This document shows positions 16,301 through 24,731 of a stretch of DNA of 64,000 bases, piece by piece; position 1 is the first letter of the stretch, and each line of letters begins with the position of its first letter. The DNA lies in assembly GCA_934393555.1 (NCBI GenBank), contig CAKRQP010000003.1, forward strand, positions 1-64,000, written 5' to 3'. The position numbers and the translations under genes are program-made. The DNA is from Limivivens sp934393555. Its GTDB lineage: Bacteria; Bacillota; Clostridia; Lachnospirales; Lachnospiraceae. A model generated the notes under the pieces. That model did not search any database, was not told where the DNA came from, and saw only the letters and a program-made list of their open reading frames with translations.

Positions 16301-17898
16301 AGTGCCATTATTACGATTTTGATTCGGATGATGTAAAGGCCTATGCGGGCCGGTCAGGCTGTGACATGCCGGACAAGGTCTGCCCGGTCTGTGGCGCAGA
16401 TCTGAGAAAATCCGGTTTTGATATTCCTTTTGAGACCTTCCTTGGATTTAAAGGAAACAAAGAGCCGGATATTGACCTGAACTTCTCGGGAGACTATCAG
16501 GGCAATGCACACCGTTATACAGAGGTTATTTTCGGAAAAGGCCAGACCTTCCGTGCGGGTACGATCGCGACGGTGGCGGAAAAGACGGCTTTCGGTTATG
16601 TAAAGCATTATTTTGAGGATAAGGGAGAGCAGAAGCGGAACTGTGAGATCGGCCGTCTTTCCCAGGGCTGTGTGGGGGTACGCCGTTCTACGGGACAGCA
16701 TCCCGGAGGAATCATCGTTCTTCCACTGGGAGAAGAAATCCATTCCTTCACACCGGTACAGCATCCGGCGAATGATATGAAAACGGATATCATCACGACG
16801 CACTTTGACTATCATTCCATTGACCATAACCTTCTGAAACTGGATATTCTGGGACACGATGATCCGACCATGATCCGTATGCTGGAGGATCTGACAGGAC
16901 TGGATGCGAAAACCATCCCTCTTGATGATAAAGAAGTGATGTCCCTTTTCCAGGATACACATGCACTGGGGATCACGCCGGATCAGATCGGCGGCTGTCC
17001 TCTGGGGGCTTTGGGTATTCCGGAGTTCGGTACGGATTTTGCCATGCAGATGCTTGTGGATACAAAACCGCAGAGCTTTTCGGATCTGGTCCGGATCGCC
17101 GGTCTGTCCCATGGTACCGACGTATGGCTGGGCAATGCCCAGACACTGATCCAGGAAGGAAAAGCAACGATTTCCACAGCCATCTGTACCCGTGATGATA
17201 TCATGAGTTACCTGATCCAGCAGGGTCTGGAAAGTGAGCAGGCCTTCACCATCATGGAGAGTGTGCGAAAGGGTAAGGGACTGAAGCCGGAATGGGAAAC
17301 AGAGATGAAGAAGCATGATGTACCGGACTGGTATATCTGGTCCTGTAAAAAGATCAAATACATGTTCCCGAAGGCACATGCGGCAGCTTACGTTATGATG
17401 GCTTACCGGATTGCTTATTGTAAGGTGTTTTATCCGCTGGCGTATTATGCGGCGTATTTTTCCATCCGTGCATCGGCCTTCAGCTATGAACTGATGTGCC
17501 AGGGACAGGAGAAGCTTCTGTTTTATATGTCTCAATACGAGAAAAATATGGATCAGCTTTCCAACAAAGAGCAGGATGAATATAAGGATATGAAGGTTGT
17601 CCGGGAAATGTATGCCAGAGGCTTTGAGTTTCATCCGGTAGATATCTACCGGGCGGATTCTTCCAGGTTCCGTATCCTTGAGGGGAAACTGATGCCGGCA
17701 CTCAATACCATTGAGGGTATGGGCGGAAACGCAGCGGAAACACTGGCAGAAGCGGCTAAACATGGAAGATTCCTTTCCAGGGATGATATCCGTCAGCGGA
17801 CGGCAGTCAATGCCAAAACAGTAGAACATCTGGCAGAGATGGGGCTCCTGGGCGACCTGCCGGAATCCAATCAGCTGTCAATCTTTGACTTTGCATAA
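13336..17898 (+). CDS. polC: DNA polymerase III alpha subunit, PolC type
   Basis: This 1520-residue replicative polymerase of low-GC Gram-positives carries its own proofreading exonuclease. Order: N-terminal domain; a Gly/Arg-rich linker (about 200-250); OB fold; first part of the PHP domain (ELHCHTKMSDMDG); inserted DEDD exonuclease (VFDLETTGFSPVENRIIEIG ... HNASFDMSF ... HRAVDDAGC); rest of PHP; zinc-binding cysteines (CEECHYYDF ... CPVCGAD); palm with PDIDLNFSG and the fingers region to the C-terminus. ATG 13336 follows GAGGG with 5-nt spacing; a GTG four codons upstream overlaps the ispG stop and is less well placed. Confidence 0.96.
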   Translation: MEKPFFDVFPTLEMNAELKNLFLVTKVTRVAMTRTRDFLKVYLSSEKLIRKKDIYQVENTIREQLFSGVPMTVKIIEKFSLSRQYTPEKLMDVYKDSILLELKEYSIFEFNLFRKADCVFENEDTLHLTLEETVISEGKGEELIRILEKIFTERCGMSLKIHVDYKEAVESKARRNGELKIQQEVEAILNRLPRAAGGEEQSFSGSKPEKAAAAESSSPKEAVSKDAPRENGGFSKGGFKGKGRFGGGDFNRPVRRSDNPDVVYGRDIEEEAIPIDQIQGEMGEVVIHGQLINLETRDIRNEKSILIFEVTDFTDTIMMKMFARTAQVPEILEGIQKGRFYKIKGVTTIDKFDSQLTIGSIVGMKKIPDFRPVRMDNSPEKRVELHCHTKMSDMDGVSDVEDIVKRAYAWGQPAIAITDHGVVQSFPAANHTLDSIDDAYRKQYQKEHPDVNKDELKKLVSPFKIIYGVEAYLLDDLRKPVENPQGQSLDSTYVVFDLETTGFSPVENRIIEIGAVKVENGRITEKFSTFVNPEVPIPFRIEELTGISDNMVLDAPVIEKVLPEFLQFCEGAVMVAHNASFDMSFIEENCRRQGLGREFTSVDTVELARFLLPNLHNAKLDTVAKALNISLENHHRAVDDAGCTAEIFVKFLQMLRERDASDLNAVNRLCKPSVDQIKRLRSHHAIILALNDTGRTNLYRLVSMAHLKYFSVGKSSRPCIPKSEYIKHREGLLIGSACEAGELYEAVREKRPEKEIIRLVNFYDYLEIQPLGNNRFMIGNEKLGIKDEKDLIEINKRIVRLGEQFQKPVVATCDVHFLNPEDEVYRRIIMASRGFSDADNQAPLYLRTTEEMLAEFWYLGSEKAEEVVITNTKKIADMVERIAPVRPDKCPPVIPDSDKTLREICYNSAHAMYGPELPKVVTERLERELNSIISNGFAVMYIIAQKLVWKSNDDGYLVGSRGSVGSSFVATMAGITEVNPLSPHYYCEECHYYDFDSDDVKAYAGRSGCDMPDKVCPVCGADLRKSGFDIPFETFLGFKGNKEPDIDLNFSGDYQGNAHRYTEVIFGKGQTFRAGTIATVAEKTAFGYVKHYFEDKGEQKRNCEIGRLSQGCVGVRRSTGQHPGGIIVLPLGEEIHSFTPVQHPANDMKTDIITTHFDYHSIDHNLLKLDILGHDDPTMIRMLEDLTGLDAKTIPLDDKEVMSLFQDTHALGITPDQIGGCPLGALGIPEFGTDFAMQMLVDTKPQSFSDLVRIAGLSHGTDVWLGNAQTLIQEGKATISTAICTRDDIMSYLIQQGLESEQAFTIMESVRKGKGLKPEWETEMKKHDVPDWYIWSCKKIKYMFPKAHAAAYVMMAYRIAYCKVFYPLAYYAAYFSIRASAFSYELMCQGQEKLLFYMSQYEKNMDQLSNKEQDEYKDMKVVREMYARGFEFHPVDIYRADSSRFRILEGKLMPALNTIEGMGGNAAETLAEAAKHGRFLSRDDIRQRTAVNAKTVEHLAEMGLLGDLPESNQLSIFDFA

Positions 17899-17911
17899 GG
17901 AGACGAGAACA

Positions 17912-19129
17912 ATGCGGACATTTGAAAAATCAACGAAACTGGATAACGTGTGCTATGACGTCCGGGGACCCGTAGTGGAAGAAGCAGACCGGATGATCGC
18001 GGATGGCATCCATATTTTGAAACTGAATATCGGAAACCCGGCTCCCTTTGGTTTCACGGCGCCGGAGGAAGTGATCCGGGATATGATGCACAATCTTTCG
18101 GAAACGGAAGGCTATTCTGATTCCAAAGGTCTTTTTCCTGCCCGGAAAGCGATCATGCAGTACTGCCAGCTGAAGAAGATCCCGAATGTGGGGATCAATG
18201 ATATTTACACGGGAAACGGAGTCAGCGAGCTGATCACCATGTCCATGCAGGGACTTCTGAATAACGGAGATGAGATCCTGATGCCGTCTCCGGATTATCC
18301 GCTCTGGACGGCGGCAGCCAATCTGGCAGGTGGTCATCCGGTCCATTATATGTGTGATGAGGCAGCCAACTGGTATCCGGATATGGACGATATCCGGAGC
18401 AAGATCACAGATAGGACAAAAGGGATCGTGATCATCAATCCGAACAACCCTACCGGTGCGCTGTATCCGAGAGAGGTTCTGCAGGAGATCGTGGATATTG
18501 CCAGAGAGCATCAGCTGATCATTTTTGCCGATGAGATCTATGACCGCCTGGTTATGGACGGTGAAGAGCATATTTCCATTGCTTCCCTGGCGCCGGATCT
18601 TTTCTGCGTCACATTGAACGGACTTTCCAAATCGCATCGGATCGCCGGTTTCCGTGTCGGCTGGATGTGCCTGAGCGGAGACAAATCTTACGCAAAGGGT
18701 TATATTGAAGGGCTGAATATGCTGGCATCCATGCGGCTTTGCTCCAATGTGCCGGCACAGTCCATCGTGCAGACGGCTCTGGGCGGTTATCAGAGCTCCG
18801 ATGAACTTCTGCTTCCGGGAGGAAGGATCTACGAGCAGCGGGAATTCATTTATCATGCGCTGAACCGGATCCCGGGAATCTCTGCGGTAAAACCGAAAGC
18901 GGCTTTTTATATTTTCCCGAAGATCGATACAGCCATGTATAACATTCACAACGATGAGCAGTTTGTACTGGATTTTCTCAGAAAGGAAAAGGTGCTGCTG
19001 GTCCACGGAGGCGGTTTCAACTGGCCGGAACCGGATCATTTCCGGGTGGTATATCTTCCGAGAGTGGGAGAACTCGAGGAAGCAATGGAAAAGCTGGAGC
19101 ATTTCCTGAAGCATTACCGGCAGAAATAA
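17912..19129 (+). CDS. alaA: AlaA-like alanine/glutamate aminotransferase
   Basis: The 405-residue class I PLP enzyme is closely similar along its whole length to E. coli AlaA as I remember it: KSTKLDNVCYDVRGPV, LKLNIGNPAPFGF, YSDSKGLFPARKAIMQ, IINPNNPTGALY, FADEIYDRLV, and the PLP lysine in NGLSKSHRIAGFR. It would convert pyruvate plus glutamate to alanine plus 2-oxoglutarate. The ATG is 13 nt after the polC stop behind AAGGAGA. Such close likeness to a proteobacterial type is known in Clostridia. Symbol by similarity only. Confidence 0.85.
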   Translation: MRTFEKSTKLDNVCYDVRGPVVEEADRMIADGIHILKLNIGNPAPFGFTAPEEVIRDMMHNLSETEGYSDSKGLFPARKAIMQYCQLKKIPNVGINDIYTGNGVSELITMSMQGLLNNGDEILMPSPDYPLWTAAANLAGGHPVHYMCDEAANWYPDMDDIRSKITDRTKGIVIINPNNPTGALYPREVLQEIVDIAREHQLIIFADEIYDRLVMDGEEHISIASLAPDLFCVTLNGLSKSHRIAGFRVGWMCLSGDKSYAKGYIEGLNMLASMRLCSNVPAQSIVQTALGGYQSSDELLLPGGRIYEQREFIYHALNRIPGISAVKPKAAFYIFPKIDTAMYNIHNDEQFVLDFLRKEKVLLVHGGGFNWPEPDHFRVVYLPRVGELEEAMEKLEHFLKHYRQK

Positions 19130-19153
19130 AGACATACGAGGCAGAGACAAGAA

Positions 19154-19651
19154 ATGTTTGAACGTTTTTTTCCCGATGCGTATATGGAATCCACGTATGC
19201 CATCGACTTTGAAAAATTATATCAGGAAGGGATCCGTGGGGTTATTTTTGATATCGATAATACACTGGTGCCCCATGGAGCACCGGCGGATGAACGGGCA
19301 GTAAAGCTTTTTGAACGGCTTCGGGCTATCGGTCTTGATTACTGCCTGATCTCCAATAACCAGCTTCCGAGGGTGAAGCCTTTTGCAGATGCGGTGCAGG
19401 CAAAGTTTGTGGAGGATGCGCATAAGCCTTCCAGAAAGAATTATCTGAAAGCCATGGAACTGATGCATACGGATCTGAATTCCTGTATTTTTGTGGGAGA
19501 TCAGATCTTTACGGATGTCTACGGAGCCAGGCGCTGCGGCATGCGTACGATCCTGGTAAAACCGCTTCATCCCAGGGAGGAGATCCAGATCGTTCTCAAG
19601 CGTTATCTGGAGAAGATCGTGCTATATTTTTATCAGAAAGAAAAAAGATAG
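19154..19651 (+). CDS. YqeG-family HAD IIIA phosphatase
   Basis: The 165-residue protein has HAD motif I GVIFDIDNTLVPHG (about 29-42), motif II LISNNQ, and motif IV GDQIFTDVYGARRCGM. This matches the YqeG family, small cytoplasmic phosphatases related to phosphatidylglycerophosphate phosphatases, whose substrate in Firmicutes is not settled. It is the last gene of the ispG-polC-alaA run, 24 nt after the aminotransferase. Confidence 0.88.
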   Translation: MFERFFPDAYMESTYAIDFEKLYQEGIRGVIFDIDNTLVPHGAPADERAVKLFERLRAIGLDYCLISNNQLPRVKPFADAVQAKFVEDAHKPSRKNYLKAMELMHTDLNSCIFVGDQIFTDVYGARRCGMRTILVKPLHPREEIQIVLKRYLEKIVLYFYQKEKR

Positions 19652-19682
19652 GTGTGTTTTTTCGAGAAATGATAAAAAATAG

Positions 19683-19711
19683 TTGAAAAAGAGGATAACA
19701 TAGTATAAAAT
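19683..19711 (+). promoter_or_regulatory. Promoter of efp
   Basis: TTGAAA (19683-19688), a 17-nt spacer and TAAAAT (19706-19711). The leader holds a 9-bp hairpin at 19738-19746/19757-19765 (10-nt loop) before the AAGGAGG ribosome site. Confidence 0.65.
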
Positions 19712-19798
19712 AGGGTAGATTGAGTTACAAGCAAGAACGTAGCTGCAAAGTGTCGAGCAGTTACGGAAGAACGGATTTTGTAAGGAGGAAAAAATCAG

Positions 19799-20356
19799 AT
19801 GATTTCAGCAGGAGATTTTAGAAACGGCGTTACACTGGAGATTGAGGGCCAGATCTTTCAGATCATTGAGTTCCAGCATGTAAAACCGGGAAAAGGTGCC
19901 GCATTTGTCCGCACAAAATTAAAAAATATCATCAACGGCGGTGTGGTTGAGAAAACCTTCCGTCCGACTGAAAAATTCCCGACCGCACGTATCGACCGTG
20001 TAGATATGCAGTATCTGTACAGCGATGGTGATCTGTATCACTTCATGAACGTGGAGAACTACGACCAGATCGCACTGAATGCAGATGCTATTGGTGATTC
20101 TCTGAAATTTGTAAAAGAGAACGAGATGGTAAAGATCTGCTCCACCAAGGGTGAGGTTTTTGCAGTAGAGCCGCCTCTCTTCGTAGAGCTTGAGATCACC
20201 GAGACTGAGCCGGGCTTCAAGGGCGATACCGCACAGGGCGCTTCCAAACCGGCAACTGTTGAGACCGGTGCTACCGTAAACGTTCCGCTGTTCGTTGAGA
20301 TCGGCGACAAGATCAAGATCGATACCAGAACTGGTGAGTATCTCTCCCGTGTTTGA
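19799..20356 (+). CDS. efp: Translation elongation factor P
   Basis: EF-P binds between ribosomal P and E sites and relieves stalling at polyproline. Its 185 residues match the family in length, with the KOW-like N-terminal domain and two OB domains. The tip loop is HVKPGKGAAFVR with Lys32, the position modified in B. subtilis EF-P. AAGGAGG precedes the ATG. It has its own promoter and a strong terminator. In Bacillus efp lies near spoIIIA; here about 11 kb separate them. Confidence 0.96.
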   Translation: MISAGDFRNGVTLEIEGQIFQIIEFQHVKPGKGAAFVRTKLKNIINGGVVEKTFRPTEKFPTARIDRVDMQYLYSDGDLYHFMNVENYDQIALNADAIGDSLKFVKENEMVKICSTKGEVFAVEPPLFVELEITETEPGFKGDTAQGASKPATVETGATVNVPLFVEIGDKIKIDTRTGEYLSRV

Positions 20357-20379
20357 TCGATTTCATATGTAACAATGAC

Positions 20380-20407
20380 AGCCCGGGCTTTTTGCCCGGG
20401 CTTCTTT
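20380..20407 (+). terminator. Terminator of efp
   Basis: AGCCCGGGC/GCCCGGGCT stem (20380-20388 / 20394-20402) with a TTTTT loop and TTCTTTT tail. Confidence 0.9.
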
Positions 20408-20420
20408 TATATAAAAAGGC

Positions 20421-20435
20421 TTAATCGTTTACGAA
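20421..20435. promoter_or_regulatory. Operator-like site resembling the LacI sites at 6.1-6.3 kb
   Basis: TTAATCGTTTACGAA matches the reverse complement of the 6111 operator at 13 of 15 positions and ends 5 nt before the -35 box at 20441. Confidence 0.4.
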
Positions 20436-20440
20436 AAAGC

Positions 20441-20469
20441 TTGACGAGGGTAAAAACAACGCTTATAGT
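20441..20469 (+). promoter_or_regulatory. Promoter of the secreted protein gene
   Basis: TTGACG (20441-20446), a 17-nt spacer and TATAGT (20464-20469). Confidence 0.7.
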
Positions 20470-20530
20470 AAAGTTATCAACAGGTACTGCAGGAAGGATA
20501 AAAGAGAAAAAGTAAAGGAGAGAAAAATTT

Positions 20531-21295
20531 ATGGAAAAGAGAAAAAAGCTTTATCTTGCTGTACTGATGGCACTGTTTACCATGATGCTTGGAATGAACG
20601 CTATGGCAGCGACGAAAGTGGTAACCATGAAGCCAAACAAACTCTATACTGTAAACCGGACAAGCTATGATGATCTGACTTATCATAAGTTTAAAGTTTC
20701 CAAACCTGGATATATTACGGTATATGGTTATAGCTACAGTATCTACAGTAACAATAAATATTCCTTGGGTGTTCGGCTTTATAACAGCAGAAAGAAACCG
20801 CTGGAACAGTACGAGACTTCTATGAGTGCATACAGCAAACCGGCATATAAGACTTTTTATGCCGTAAAACAAGGAACTTACTATCTTGGAGTCAAAGATA
20901 AGAATTACAAGTTGAAATATAGCTTTACACCGGTAAAAGACAGAAGCGGCGCAAGCCAGGCAAAGGCTGTGACTGTAAACAGAAATAAAAAGGGTATTGG
21001 TCTTTTGACTGCAGGTGAAAAAGGAACGAAGACGGACTGGTTTAAAATCCGTCTTACCAGAAAACAGAAAGTAACTTTTACCTTCACTGCAAGAGCAAAT
21101 GATCATCTTCGTTTGCAGATCGTTCCGGCGGATCCTAAACTGTTTATCTGGGGATCTTCTATCTATGCGAAGAATACGACAGAAAAAGTATCGACAAAGG
21201 ATGCTTTTCCGGCGGGAACCTACTATATCAAGATCAATCGGATGATGAGCGGTGATAAGGATACTTCCGGATATTACAGCTTCAGCTGGAAATAA
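20531..21295 (+). CDS. Secreted protein with two beta-sandwich (PPC-like) repeats
   Basis: The 254-residue product has a signal peptide (KRKK, hydrophobic core, cleavage likely after AMA near residue 26). Two similar beta-rich halves follow (about 28-130 and 140-254), each with the pattern of strands ending in GTYYLGV or GTYYIKINR typical of bacterial pre-peptidase C-terminal-like domains. It is Lys/Tyr/Ser-rich and basic, with no catalytic motif. It probably sits in the cell envelope or outside the cell. SD AAAGGAG; single-gene unit with promoter and terminator. Confidence 0.75.
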   Translation: MEKRKKLYLAVLMALFTMMLGMNAMAATKVVTMKPNKLYTVNRTSYDDLTYHKFKVSKPGYITVYGYSYSIYSNNKYSLGVRLYNSRKKPLEQYETSMSAYSKPAYKTFYAVKQGTYYLGVKDKNYKLKYSFTPVKDRSGASQAKAVTVNRNKKGIGLLTAGEKGTKTDWFKIRLTRKQKVTFTFTARANDHLRLQIVPADPKLFIWGSSIYAKNTTEKVSTKDAFPAGTYYIKINRMMSGDKDTSGYYSFSWK

Positions 21296-21343
21296 AAGAT
21301 AAAATGCAGTACCTGTAAAAAATGACGAAATGACATGTGAAAG

Positions 21344-21379
21344 AGCAGAAGAATAGCGAATGCTTCTTCTGCTTTTTTG
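21344..21379 (+). terminator. Terminator of the secreted protein gene
   Basis: AGCAGAAGAA/TTCTTCTGCT stem (21344-21353 / 21364-21373), 10-nt loop, T-run after it. The remainder of the gap to 21592 holds only the promoter listed next. Confidence 0.85.
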
Positions 21380-21446
21380 TATGTTTTCACTGAAAAAATC
21401 ATCTGATTTTCATAGGGACAAAAATATTTTTCGGCAGCCCTGGACC

Positions 21447-21475
21447 TTGCAAATGAGAGAAAATCATGCTATCCT
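21447..21475 (+). promoter_or_regulatory. Possible promoter of the DUF5688 gene
   Basis: TTGCAA (21447-21452), a 17-nt spacer and TATCCT (21470-21475); about 110 nt of leader follow. Confidence 0.5.
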
Positions 21476-21592
21476 TATCCCATCATTTCTGAATGGATTC
21501 TTTTTATCGGTGCATTCGCACAAATTTTCCAACAGCAGCTGTCAACACAGGTATCACTGGCCGTATTCTGCGGCAGAAGAAAGGATGATTCT

Positions 21593-22477
21593 TTGAATTA
21601 TAATGTATTTGGAAACGAGGTAAAGCAGGAAGTGGAGAAGCTTCTGGGTTCAGAGGTGCGTGTGGAACTGCGCCAGATCACCAAGAATAATGGGATCATA
21701 CTGGAAGGGCTCTGTATTCTTGAAAAGGGTAGCTATGTATCTCCGACGATCTATCTGGAGGATTTTTACCGGGAGTATAAGGATGGAGTGAGTCTGAAGG
21801 AGATTGCCGGCAGAATTTACGATATTTATGAGAAACGCTGCAGAAACATTCCTTTTTCCCTGGAATATTTTCTTGATTTTGAAAAGATCAAAGAGAATAT
21901 CTTCTGCAAGCTGGTCAATCGGGAAATGAACCAGGAACTTCTCAGAGATGTACCGAGTGTTTCCTTTCTGGATCTTTCAGTTGTTTTTATCTGTGCCGTG
22001 AAAAATGAAGAATTTGGAAACGGCAGTGTGCTGATCCGTGAGGAACATCGGAAACACTGGAAGGTTTCGAAGGAGCTTCTCTATGAATATGCCAGAGAAA
22101 ATACCTTCCGTCTCAGACCATTCGAACTGAAGAGCATGGAAGAACTGATTGAAGATCTGGTAGAACCGGAGGAACGAAATCTTTTAAAAGAGATTCCGAT
22201 GTATGTACTTTCAAACAGGGACCGGGTTTTCGGGGCAGCGGGGATCCTGTATGACCGGATCTTAAGCAGTGCGGGAGCAAGACTTGAGGAGGATTTTTAT
22301 GTGCTTCCCAGCAGTGTCCATGAAGTGATCCTTGTCCCAGGGCATGTGGCAGGAAGTGAAAAAGAACTTCATACGATGGTCCATGAAGTGAATCATACAC
22401 AGGTGGAACCGGAAGAAGTGCTTTCAGAAAATGTATACCATTATGACAGGAAGAAACACTGCCTTTCCATTTGCTGA
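21593..22477 (+). CDS. DUF5688-family protein
   Basis: The 294-residue cytoplasmic protein has the features I associate with DUF5688: VRVELRQITKNNGIILEGL near the start, SPTIYLEDFYREY, FLDLSVVFICAV, EIPMYVLSNRDRVFGAAGILY, and FYVLPSSVHEVILVP near the end. The family is common and often multicopy in Lachnospiraceae, with unknown function. The start is TTG at 21593 behind AAAGGA; the in-frame sequence immediately begins the conserved region and no ATG alternative exists. No signal peptide or membrane segment. Confidence 0.8.
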   Translation: MNYNVFGNEVKQEVEKLLGSEVRVELRQITKNNGIILEGLCILEKGSYVSPTIYLEDFYREYKDGVSLKEIAGRIYDIYEKRCRNIPFSLEYFLDFEKIKENIFCKLVNREMNQELLRDVPSVSFLDLSVVFICAVKNEEFGNGSVLIREEHRKHWKVSKELLYEYARENTFRLRPFELKSMEELIEDLVEPEERNLLKEIPMYVLSNRDRVFGAAGILYDRILSSAGARLEEDFYVLPSSVHEVILVPGHVAGSEKELHTMVHEVNHTQVEPEEVLSENVYHYDRKKHCLSIC

Positions 22478-22531
22478 ATAACAGACTTTCCGGCTGTTTT
22501 GAACAAAATCGAAGAAATTTCACATAAAAAT

Positions 22532-22560
22532 TTGACATTTTCCAAAAGGTGTGGTATGAT
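22532..22560 (+). promoter_or_regulatory. Promoter of tRNA-Arg
   Basis: Perfect TTGACA (22532-22537), a 17-nt spacer and TATGAT (22555-22560). Confidence 0.8.
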
Positions 22561-22639
22561 AGCATCGTTGTTGAGCCGGGGAGAATGATCCGGATAAATC
22601 AATAATGTATGCAGGAAAGAAACTTGCATAGCTGTATGC

Positions 22640-22712
22640 GCACTCGTAGCTCAGGGGATAGAGCAGTGGTTTCCGGTACCACGTGTCGGGGGTTCGAATC
22701 CCTCCGGGTGTG
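22640..22712 (+). tRNA. tRNA-Arg (anticodon CCG)
   Basis: The cloverleaf closes: acceptor 22640-22646 / 22705-22711, D-stem GCTC/GAGC, anticodon stem GTGGT/ACCAC with loop TTCCGGT, and T-arm 22688-22704 with TTCGAAT. The anticodon CCG reads CGG (Arg), with G37. The first acceptor pair is G-U and CCA is not encoded. Flanking bases extend the acceptor helix by two pairs, followed by a T-run that may terminate the transcript. Confidence 0.92.
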
Positions 22713-22838
22713 CTTTTTTGTATATGTAAATTTATTTCCGTAAGCAACGAGTCAAGCAGCCTGAGGTACAGGATTTTGCCGGCGTTTTTTGGTTTTACCG
22801 GCTTTTCTGCGAAACAACACCGAATGGAGGTATGTACA

Positions 22839-23840
22839 GTGGATGACTTTAGAGAATGGCTTTCAGATAATCTGAGATATATCTTACTGGGTCTGGCGAT
22901 CATCATTGTTCTGGTAATTGCGTTTTTTGCAGTAAGATTTGTGTCTGACCGTCTGGGAGACAGCAGTGATAACGGACAGACGGAGGCAGTGACAGAAGCA
23001 CCGGCATCTGAGACGACGGCAGCGTCGGAAACGGAAGCAGTGACGGAGACAGAGAGCGCAGCGGATAGCAGTGCTGCACTTCAGACAGACAATGCCGCTG
23101 TCCAGGAAGCAGTAACCCAGTATTATAATGCAGTGGCAGCCAAGGATTTTGATACCCTTCAGAATCTTGGAGATGTGGTTGGCGATACCGACAGAGATAA
23201 GATCAATTCCAATCCCATTGAAAGCTATAACAATATTTCTGTGTATTATAAGCAGGGGCTTACGGATGGCTCCTATAACGTTTATGTTTATTATGAGGCC
23301 AAGCTGCCGAACATCGAACAGCTGGTACCCAGTCTCGGAAATCTTTATCTGTCAACGAAGGAGGATGGAACCCTTTATGTGGTAAATCCCAGTTCTGATC
23401 AGCAGGTTTCCGATTTTATGGAACAGGCTAAGAATGACAGTAATGTGCAGGAACTGATCGCGAAGACCAACAGTGAGTATCAGGCAGTGCTGGATTCCAA
23501 CAGCGATCTGCAGGCTATGATCGCCAAGATGAAGCAGCCGGAGACAGAGCTTGATATTCCGGATGCCAGCTCTGTAGATACGGATGTCAGCACTTCAGTG
23601 ACGGTTACAGAAGACTTGAATGTACGGGCAGATTCCAGAGCAGATTCTGATCTGGTTGGAGTTCTGATCCCTGGTCAGACGGTGACGAGACTGGCAGTTC
23701 TGGACAATGGCTGGTCAAAGATCCGTTTTGATGACGGAGCAGGAACGGTAGTAGAGGGATATGTGCTGAGTGAGTATCTCCAGGCAGATGGTGAGGCATC
23801 GGCTTCCTCTGATGCAGGAACAGGTAGTGATCAGCAGTAA
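22839..23840 (+). CDS. Membrane-anchored extracytoplasmic protein with C-terminal SH3b domain
   Basis: The start is GTG 22839, eight bases after GGAGG; longer in-frame reading would run through the tRNA. The 333-residue product has one transmembrane helix (about 14-36), a Thr/Glu/Ala-rich linker (about 45-85), a nuclear-transport-factor-2-like segment (AVQEAVTQYYNAVAAKDFDTL, with INSNPIESYNNISVYY after it), and an SH3b domain near the C-terminus (LNVRADSRADSDLVGVL). SH3b domains usually bind peptidoglycan peptides. The function is likely at the cell wall. A terminator follows at 23850. Confidence 0.8.
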   Translation: MDDFREWLSDNLRYILLGLAIIIVLVIAFFAVRFVSDRLGDSSDNGQTEAVTEAPASETTAASETEAVTETESAADSSAALQTDNAAVQEAVTQYYNAVAAKDFDTLQNLGDVVGDTDRDKINSNPIESYNNISVYYKQGLTDGSYNVYVYYEAKLPNIEQLVPSLGNLYLSTKEDGTLYVVNPSSDQQVSDFMEQAKNDSNVQELIAKTNSEYQAVLDSNSDLQAMIAKMKQPETELDIPDASSVDTDVSTSVTVTEDLNVRADSRADSDLVGVLIPGQTVTRLAVLDNGWSKIRFDDGAGTVVEGYVLSEYLQADGEASASSDAGTGSDQQ

Positions 23841-23849
23841 GAATGTTAG

Positions 23850-23880
23850 AACGCCGTGCAGGTTTGCACGGCGTTTTTTT
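23850..23880 (+). terminator. Terminator of the SH3b protein gene
   Basis: Perfect 11-bp stem (23850-23860 / 23865-23875), GGTT loop, T-run. Confidence 0.92.
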
Positions 23881-23906
23881 CCAAAAGGATTATGGAAGGA
23901 AAGAAA

Positions 23907-24731
23907 ATGGAACAGAAAAAGAGCCGTTTGGAACAGGAATTTGAAAAGAGAGAAAAGGGCCAGCTGGTAAGACTGAATAAATTCATCAGTGAGTCCGGTC
24001 TCTGCTCCAGAAGGGAGGCGGACCGGCTGATCGAGGCCGGTCGTGTCCTGGTAGATGGGATGGTGGCTGTGTCCGGTCAGAAGGTTTCGGAAACCCAGGA
24101 GATTCTGGTGGACGGAAAGCGCATTTCAAAAGAAGAAGAAATGGTGCTCCTGGCGGTAAATAAACCCAGAGGAGTTGTATGTACCACCGATAAACGCTGG
24201 GGCGACCAGACCGTCGAGGAACTGATACACTACCCGAAAAGAGTTTTTTATATGGGACGTCTGGATAAGGATTCTCAGGGACTGCTTCTCATGACAAATA
24301 ATGGAGAGATCCTGAATAAAATGATGAGAGCAGGAAATTATCATGAAAAAGAGTATCTGGTCCGTGTGGACCGGACTGTGACTGCTGAGTTTCTGGATGG
24401 AATGGCAAAAGGCGGGATACCGGTGCAGGATCAGCTGACAAGACCTTGCGAAGTGGAAAAGACAGGCGACAAGACATTCCGGATCATCCTGACTCAGGGA
24501 CTGAACCGGCAGATCCGCAGGATGTGTGAATATTTTGGATATCAGGTTGTAAAACTGAAAAGGATCCGCATTATGAACATCACGCTTGGAGACCTTCCGT
24601 CAGGAAGTTACCGGGAGGTGAGCCGTGAGGAACAGGAGGAGCTTTACAGAAGGATCCAGGGCTCCACAAACCAGCCCTTTGGAAAAAATAAAGGCAGGAG
24701 AGAAGAATGGAAGAAAAAAGACAGCGAATGA
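23907..24731 (+). CDS. rluF: 23S rRNA pseudouridine synthase, RluF type
   Basis: The 274-residue protein has an N-terminal S4 RNA-binding domain (RLNKFISESGLCSRREADRL) and a RsuA/RluB/E/F catalytic domain with GRLDKDSQGLLLMTNNG containing the active-site aspartate, and LNRQIRRMCEYFGY. The GRLDKDSQG form and RIRIMN match RluF rather than RluB. RluF modifies a uridine near the peptidyl-transferase centre. ATG 23907 has AAGGA at proper distance; an ATG at 23892 is crowded against its ribosome site. The end overlaps ligA by 25 nt, implying translational coupling. Confidence 0.88.
   Translation: MEQKKSRLEQEFEKREKGQLVRLNKFISESGLCSRREADRLIEAGRVLVDGMVAVSGQKVSETQEILVDGKRISKEEEMVLLAVNKPRGVVCTTDKRWGDQTVEELIHYPKRVFYMGRLDKDSQGLLLMTNNGEILNKMMRAGNYHEKEYLVRVDRTVTAEFLDGMAKGGIPVQDQLTRPCEVEKTGDKTFRIILTQGLNRQIRRMCEYFGYQVVKLKRIRIMNITLGDLPSGSYREVSREEQEELYRRIQGSTNQPFGKNKGRREEWKKKDSE

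Noticed and set aside
16354..19150. Long minus-strand frames opposite polC and the aminotransferase
   Set aside because: Shadows of well-supported genes, rich in His/Arg/Cys with no domain.
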